Positions 57,354 to 64,000 of a DNA stretch of 64,000 nt are shown here, piece after piece. A model generated the notes under the pieces. The model had not been told where the DNA came from and searched no databases. It saw nothing but the letters and a program-made list of their open reading frames with translations. Origin of the DNA: Telopea speciosissima. Taxonomy: Eukaryota; Streptophyta; Magnoliopsida; Proteales; Proteaceae. A program made the translations under genes and the position numbers. Location of the stretch: positions 11,854,413 through 11,918,412 of the forward strand of contig NC_057923.1 of assembly GCF_018873765.1 (NCBI RefSeq). Reading direction: 5' to 3'. The stretch's first letter is position 1. Each line of letters opens with the position of its first letter.

Positions 57354-60263
57354 ATGGCGATGGAAGAAGGTGAGAAGATGGCTAATGGCAATAATGATCA
57401 CGAAATCAAATCGCTCCTCTCATCAACAGGGAGGGATTTCCTTATCCGGAACAACGGCGAACAGGTTTTGCTCTTTTCTTTTCTTTTTCCCTCTTCTTCA
57501 TATCTTTTCTGATTTCTTTCTTCGTGATTTCTAAGAACAAAAATGGTCACCTTTCTCATCTTCTATGGTTTCACTATTCAATCGTTTTCCTTTTTAATCT
57601 TCTTCTTCTTCACAGTTTAGACCCGTAACGATCTAACCCTGAATTTGATGTTTAATTCGACCTTTCCGGAACCCTTTGTGTAGGTTTTTAACCTATTCGA
57701 TGCCATCCCTCTGGGCAAGAACGCCTCTGCAACTCATCGAGTAGAGTTTTAACGAGAAGAAGAAGATTAAAAAGGACAGATCAGTCGGGGTTTATCCACT
57801 TTCACTTTATTCTATCCCAGGGGTCCTACCTTGTTGTCGGAAACTGCTAAAGTAGATCTTGTCTTTTTGATCTCTGTAATCTGTATCGGTGGAAGAAGTA
57901 AATGACCAGTGTATCTAAAATCCATTTGGAACCCCAACCCCAAGTGAGATTAAAGTTATTTAAATGATAATAAAGAAACATCTTTTGCCTCATCTAGAAA
58001 GAAATTCTGGATTTCTAATGGGGAGAGCCATGGTGTTTCCAAAGCATGTACCAAGCGTTCTGATCAGTTTTGAATCTGCAAGTAATTTCCCTCTTTGATA
58101 TGATTAATCTCAACCTTATCAGCAGATCTTTCTTTGTTTATTTGTTGAATTTTAATCAATTATTTTCCCTGAATGAGATGTCTGGGTCTGTGGAACACTT
58201 TTAAGTCTTTTTTTTTCTTTCAATTAATCCGAAAAGGTTTGATCTCTGAAAATATTTCAAAATTTTGCAGGTGAAATGTGACGATTTGAGTGGGAAGAAC
58301 ATTGGGCTATATTTTTCTGCGTCATGGTGTGGGCCATGTCGACGTTTCACTCCAAATTTAGTGGATGTTTATAATGAACTCTGTCCTCAAGGTAATTTTG
58401 AGATTATATTTGTCTCGGCTGATGAAGATGAGAATGAATTCAATGAGTATTTCTCCAAGATGCCATGGCTTGCAATCCCTTTCTCTGACTCAGAGACACG
58501 TGATCGGCTTGATAAATTGTTCACGGTGACGGGGATACCCTACCTTGTAATACTTGATGGGAATGGCATAGTTGTTACCCAGTCTGGTGTTCCGATCATA
58601 CGTGATTATGGAGTGGAAGGGTTCCCATTTACAGTAGAAAAAATCACAGAGCTAAAAGAGCGAGAGGAAGCAACCAAAAAGGCACAGTCATTGAGTTCTA
58701 TATTGGTTTCACAATCTCGGGACTTTCTAGTTTCAAATGATGGGAAGCAGGTAAATCAACGAACAACCATTTTCATTTCTTCAAAATTATTTAAAGAGTG
58801 TTAGCTTTTTATTTATTTGTGTTACATGAGTTTAATTTTACTAAAATTTGATCTAAAAAATTAAGTTTATTTGATGAATTTTCATTTCAGGTTCTAGTCT
58901 CTGAGCTTGAAGGAAAGACAGTAGGTATATATTTCTCCTTGTCTGGTTATGGTTCATGCATGGAATTTACTCCATTACTAGTCGAAGTTTATGAAAAACT
59001 GAAGGGGAGAGGAGAAAATTTTGAAGTGGTCTTAGTCTCCCTTGATGATGATGAAGAAAAGTACAAGGAAGACTTCCAAAAAATGCCATGGTTAGCATTG
59101 CCTTTCAAGGATAAGACTTGTAACAAGCTGGTTCGATACTTTGAGCTTGAGACTCTTCCCACCCTTCTTATAATAGGGCCGAATGGAAAAACTCTGAATC
59201 CCAATGTTGCTGAGCTCATAGAAAATCATGGAGTTCAAGTATACCCATTCACACCCGAAAAGTTGGAAGAGATCGCAAAGATAGAGGAGGCAAAACTAGA
59301 AGCACAAACTTTAGAATCAATTTTGGTTCTGAAAGATCGGGATTTTGTGATTAGTAAAGAGGGCACCCAGGTAAGACTTCTTCGACTTGGATATTTGCTA
59401 ACATTCCGTTTAGCCCATGAATTATATACTCTTGTTTTGTTGCATTGAAGGAATCACCATTAGCAAATTGAACTCCCGAATTCTACCTTTTCATTTGGTA
59501 ACTTATATATGATTTCACTTGGGTTTTATCTTGATCTCTCTTGTGTGATTGACCTCAATCAAACTATCTTTCATTTCAGATTCCGATCTCTCAGCTTGTT
59601 GGAAAAAACATCATCCTATACTTCTCTGCAGAATGGTGTCCCCCATGTCGTGCTTTTCTACCTAAGCTGATCAATGCTTACCACAAGATCAAGGCAATGG
59701 ATGATGCATTTGAAGTGATTTTCTTATCTAGTGATAATGACCAAGCTTCCTTTGATGAATTCTTTTCAAAGATGCCATGGTTAGCCATCCCTTTTGGTGA
59801 TGAAAGGAAAAAGTTTTTAAGTCGCAAGTTCAAGGTTTCTGGTATCCCTACTGCAATAGCCATTGGACCCACTGGCAAGACCATCACCAAGGATGTCAGG
59901 GAACTTATGATGGTCCATGGGGCTGATGCTTATCCTTTCACTGAAGAACGCTTGAAAGAAATGGATGCAAAACTTGAGGAGCTTGCAAAGCAATGGCCTA
60001 AGAAGGTCAAGCATGAGCTCCATGAGGAGCATGAACTTGTGCTTATTCGATATCCAATATATGGTTGCGATGGGTGTGGGGAGGATGGCAATGGCTGGTC
60101 CTTCCACTGTGAAGATTGTAATTTTGATCTCCATCCAAAGTGTGCTCTAGAGGAAGACAAAGCAAAGAAAGATGATGCGAAAGATGTTGATGCCGATGAA
60201 GGGATTGAGCAAGCTTCCAAGGAAGAATGGACCTGTGATGGAGAGGTTTGCCGTAGGGCTTGA
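57354..60263 (+). CDS. NRX1: Nucleoredoxin, three thioredoxin-like domains plus DC1-like finger
   Basis: Four exons join in phase 0: 57354-57464, 58271-58750, 58891-59370 and 59580-60263, with GT-AG introns and 584 residues. Exons 2 and 3 are both exactly 480 bases, and each of exons 2-4 begins a thioredoxin-like module. Module 1 has WCGPC at 56-60 and module 3 has WCPPC at 376-380, both usable dithiol sites. Module 2 has GYGSC at 216-220, so it lacks the first cysteine. Residues about 505-547 form a Cys/His-rich DC1-like zinc finger (C163, C166, C177, C180, H185 and C188 of the last exon's 227 residues). This is the layout of plant NRX1-type nucleoredoxins, disulfide reductases of nucleus and cytosol. 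In Arabidopsis NRX1 protects catalases from oxidation and is itself reduced by the NADPH-thioredoxin system. The symbol is by family resemblance. The gene appears intact. Confidence 0.94.
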
Positions 60264-60407
60264 GGAGTTGATATTACCATAAATTGATACTTATGGCACT
60301 ATGATCTCTATTTGCTTGTTTTGTTGTAGACCTAATCATCTTAGTTGAAATGTATTCATAGGGCTGCTCTGTATTTAAGCATATATATAGGTTTGGTTGT
60401 GTTGGAG

Positions 60408-60413
60408 AATAAA
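60408..60413 (+). terminator. Poly(A) signal candidate of the nucleoredoxin gene
   Basis: AATAAA lies 145 bases after the stop codon in AT-rich sequence, a plausible near-upstream polyadenylation element. Confidence 0.45.
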
Positions 60414-60609
60414 TGATATCTAGACAGGTTTGGTAGATTGGTTGTGTTGGATATGAAATGCTCTCTTAGAATATGCTGACACTAATGCTTTAAATGGGAA
60501 GATGCCGAGGAAGAAAAAATGAAGTGATTTGCCCATGGAAAGAGATTCCTCAACTTCCTTTCTTGGTTTTGTTCGTCTTTTGTGTGGGAAATGTTTAGGG
60601 GATTGTTAA

Positions 60610-61420
60610 TCCCGAGGCTCTATTTGGTTAGCAAAAACGGGAAACGGCAGAGTCTAACGGTACAGGTGTTGAATGTTGCATGTTGCAAACAGACAGTCAA
60701 ATAAAATGGTAAAAAAAACAAAGAATAGTAAAAAAGGAAAACGGATGGTACATGTTTTAAACATTTATATTTTTTAAAAATGATATTATTTTCATATAAA
60801 TTGAAGATTTTTTATTTGAAATACATGCATAAAAAATGTTCAAAATAACTGTAACATCTAAAATTAATCTATATATATATATATCACAATCCATTGTAAT
60901 CTCCAAGACATGTCATCTAATATCATCCATTATCAATTCTTAATTCATACATCATAATGATCAAAGTTGAATAATATGGTTTGGTTATGGTGTTGTTCAT
61001 TGTTGTTAACAAATTCATGGAGTAATGCATATTTACTTGGAGTGGGGGGTCATCACTTTGGAAATCTTTTTCAGTAAATGCATTAATTTGTAGTTCAATT
61101 TTGGGGTCTGTGCATTGATCTTGAGTTGAAGGTGAATATAGTTTTTCAAGTCATTTTACATTGGTGAAAGAAACAAGTTGATCTCAAGAGAGAGAGATAT
61201 GATCAATTAAGTGTACCATTGTTTAACAAGTTCAAGTTCTTAAAAAATGCTAAACAGAACAGGAACATGTTTAAAACGGAAATGATTATCGTTTGCCATT
61301 TTGATTGTATGTTTGGGAAATATTTGAAAAAAAAAATTTTAATCGGTAAAAAATAAAAACGTATTTGAAATGGTAAAAACCGAAAACACATTTAAAACCG
61401 TTTTTGCTATCAGAGTTTAA
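60610..61420. mobile_element. Possible hAT-like element with AAACGG motifs, about 0.8 kb
   Basis: The left end CTCTATTTGGTTAGCAAAAA and right end, inverted, CTCTGATAGCAAAAACGG pair. AAACGG or its near variants recur towards both ends; AAACGG is the motif bound by the maize Ac transposase. The target-site duplication is not evident, and the interior is AT-rich with no ORF of note. Confidence 0.45.
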
Positions 61421-61423
61421 GAC

Positions 61424-61615
61424 CTACCGTATTAGTGGATAAGGATCAATATCGACGGAACATAAGGATCAAGGGTAAAACTGTAAAAAAAAAATGATTT
61501 TTAAGGAAAACCGGAAGTAAAATTGTTCGATCCAAACTAATCCGTGCTAACTTGTATCGATTTCAAGGATAACTGATCCCTCGATCCCCGATCCCCGATC
61601 CCCGATCCGATACCG
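61424..61615. repeat. Degenerate CATGG-group remnant with GATCCCC repeat
   Basis: GGATCAATATCGACGG, a central A-run with GGTAAAACTG and a terminal GATCCGATACCG are shared with the CATGG-group elements. The right part contains four tandem CGATCCC units (about 61581-61611). Termini and duplication are not clear. Confidence 0.5.
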
Positions 61616-61764
61616 TGCGAAGAAAGAAGCGAAACATTTCTCTTTTATTGGATTGAAATGACCGCTGCTTCTGGAAACTAGAAAAGTGGTTTTGGCTTTT
61701 TTTTTCTATATACAGACAATACAACAAAGATAGAATTCAACCACAACAAGGGGCAAGGCAAAGG

Positions 61765-62360
61765 GGACCTGGCTCCTGTCCAGCTGTGGTGGGAGCTGGA
61801 CAGTTCAGCCTTGTTAAACAACAACAAAAATAGGGGTGGGATGGTCATTTCACATGTGAGACTTGTAAGATTTTCATAAGGTGGGCTGGCATAGTCCTAC
61901 TTTGTTTTAACAAAATCGATTTAGTTGTGTTGATGAGAACTATCTTAATGGTATGAGTCCAGTTACTATGTGTGAACCTAAAGTATTGTTTCCTTAATAG
62001 GAAAGAAACCCTAGTTTTTATGCAGGGTTGGTCCCTACCCTCACCACTATAAATAGTTATCATTACCCCATTAAGTGACTAACCTGAGAAAACCTAAAGT
62101 TGAGTGAAAGAGGGTAGACCAGACCAATACAGTTCATGTGTGACAGAGATCATCAAGAATTTGGCTTCTACAACCAAAGATCCAGGTACGCCAAGAACAC
62201 CTCCGTAATTCATTGTATGCTCATTGATCTCCATGAATGTTCCGCATGAATTTTTTTTTTCCATCAGGGTTCAGATGAGACCCACCTATGAAATAATCAC
62301 CCTACCCCTATTTTTGCTATCGTTTAACGCTCCAGCTCCCGCCACGGCTGGACAAAATCC
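61765..62360. mobile_element. MITE family E copy split by a ~410-bp insertion
   Basis: The left half (GGACCTGGCTCCTGTCC to TGGTCATTTCACATGTGAG, up to about 61860) and the right half (ATGAGACCCACCTATGAAAT to GGACAAAATCC, from about 62273) together match the 204-bp MITE at 24370. Between them lies about 410 bp with a TATA-like CTATAAATAG (about 62046) and no MITE homology. It could be a solo LTR or a small retroelement piece; its exact ends and duplication could not be set. Confidence 0.65.
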
Positions 62361-63789
62361 TTTTCCCAAAACAAATAATGTAGGGATCATTGAAAGGATA
62401 AGAATCTGTATACAGACTGTTTACCACTCCTCGTTTAAACTCATTGGTCATAGAACTAACCAATAATTTCCTTGCACCATGAGATCTTAGCCCTCTTAAT
62501 AAGGTAGAAGTAGCACCAAGGGTGACCACCATGCGACATAAGCTACTGAACACTTCATCTGTTAAGAGCTTCTACAAGGACACCACCCTAGAAAACAGCA
62601 GCAGCATTCTTCCAAATGAAATCCTCATTCCTAATCTCAGATTCTTCATCACATGAAAAGTTGTAGTAAGACTTTACAGAGAATTGACCTCCAGGTCCAT
62701 GTTTATGCACCAGCGGGTCGGGTGTGGAGGGTATCTCTACACCCTGCCGGGTGGCATATTGGATATGGCTAAAATTTTTTTGACAGGTACATTTTTAAGT
62801 CTCTTGCTCACATATCAAGTTTCAATCTAAACGAGTCTACCGAATGGGAAAAATAAAGCATTGCGCTATTCAAGACTAGCCAAAATATGGAAAAAGATTG
62901 CATGGACATACAAGAGAGAGTATACAATTACATGGGAGGGTATATGCTTGAATCTGAGTCTAAAAACTTGGATGTGTGGCCAATTCACACTATTAACTAG
63001 ATATCCATATGATCAGCATCGCCTCACTTCCTTCCAAGTGGAAACCAGTTAGGTGCTACTGTATACACTTACTGGTGTAGAAAAACCCTCACTGCTAAGG
63101 GAATGTGATTATGGCGAACTGCAAATAGAAAATAAAAATTGGAGAAAGTTTTTCTATACCCGTAGTGTACGGTTCATCCACCATGCTAGGGTCCTAAAAC
63201 ATCCTCTTAATTGGACGAAGTTGATAATACCTTATCCTCGTTGCACGATACCCTCTCCCACCCATCCGAAAGCCGCGGTCAAGAAATTCCCTTTCACCAT
63301 GGCTTAAGGAAAGCACTGTCCATAAAAATTTGACTTAATTAGAGTTGCACCTTTAAAAGTACAACTTTTTTACAATGAGGGGTTTAGTGGGGGTGGCGGA
63401 GAGCAATATACCAATTGGAAGAGAAAAAATCCCTACAACACCAGGTACTATTTCCCTTACATGGGATTCTTTATTATTTTCTCTTATTACTGACCTTATA
63501 AGATCCCATGGGCAAAGATACAATTTTCTGCACCGCCATTGTTTTGGTATGCAAATCCCTTCCCAGCCTCATAAAAAACCCATTCCCTAATTGGAATCAA
63601 ACTTTCGAAAGTACCTGTCAATGAGTAAAGTCAAGTTACAGGTCCTGTTCATTTCCATTTGCTTAGTCTGAAATTAAAATGGATTTCATTGATCCTTCAT
63701 AAAGAAAAGACATAAATTTGTGGTGGATCAATTTACCAAATACGTACATTCAATTCCTTTTACCCAACACACCCCAGCCAAAGTACCAC
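62361..63789. other. Intergenic stretch, no gene recognised
   Basis: Several short ORFs (for example 62861-63052 and 63375-63590) show no domain or exon-like splice context. I see nothing to name. Confidence 0.5.
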
Positions 63790-64000
63790 CTTTTTTTTTC
63801 TAATAAAAGTGAAATTTATTCATTATGCTAAGGAGCACAGATTGGAGAAATAAAGACAATCATATTTTAGGAACTAACTCAAAACTAATTCCTACATTAA
63901 AAAAGAAAAACCTGATTTAATTCTTAACTAATAAAGTAATTTAAATCGATCAGGAAACTAAAATAACAATTCTACACAGGGCACATGAAATGACCGCCAC
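63790..64000 (-). mobile_element. Possible LINE 3' end, cut by the window edge
   Basis: A T-run followed by CTAATAAAAGTGAAATTTAT resembles, on the minus strand, a LINE 3' untranslated region with a poly-A tail. The last bases (ACATGAAATGACCGCCAC) resemble the centre of MITE family E, so another copy may begin at the edge. Both readings are weak. Confidence 0.3.

Overview
The window is plant nuclear DNA, most likely from a dicot-like angiosperm with a repeat-rich genome. It is AT-rich. Its genes are split by GT-AG introns and belong to plant families: a Dof transcription factor, a three-domain plant nucleoredoxin, a plant PWWP protein and a plant-type universal stress protein. The species cannot be fixed from the sequence.

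Six protein-coding loci can be supported. (1) A small cysteine-rich membrane-type protein of unknown function, 9453-9998 (+), has a long intron in its 5' leader. (2) A four-exon universal stress protein, 14371-18008 (+), carries a decayed copy of exon 3 in its second intron. (3) A single-pass membrane protein with a short-repeat tail, 18183-18752 (-), lies tail-to-tail with it. (4) A two-exon Dof zinc-finger factor lies at 30639-31751 (+). (5) A large PWWP chromatin-reader gene, 38072-42308 (-), has a coding array of 60-residue repeats and a one-base frameshift in its last unit. (6) A four-exon nucleoredoxin lies at 57354-60263 (+). The genes are spaced by 2-15 kb and are not co-transcribed.

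Most of the remaining sequence is transposable-element debris, much of it with readable target-site duplications (TSDs). Eleven elements have hAT-like short terminal repeats, 8-bp TSDs and ends packed with one short iterated motif; the motif differs between groups (AACCGA, ATCGGAT, GTATCGG, AAACCGTTTA, GTTTCGA, GGGTCAGG). Nine elements have 9-11 bp TSDs and foldback structure, as in Mutator-like MITEs; one is a 1.36-kb element with long inverted repeats. There are two solo LTRs with perfect 5-bp TSDs, LINE fragments (zinc-knuckle and RNase H regions, poly-A tails), a Tourist-like MITE and several nested insertions.

The most notable non-genic find is a 1.6-kb hAT-like element at 47611-49224. 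It contains a broken, intron-bearing fragment of an R2R3-MYB gene on the minus strand and looks like a gene-capture event. No CRISPR array, tRNA, rRNA or operon-like system was seen, and none would be expected here.
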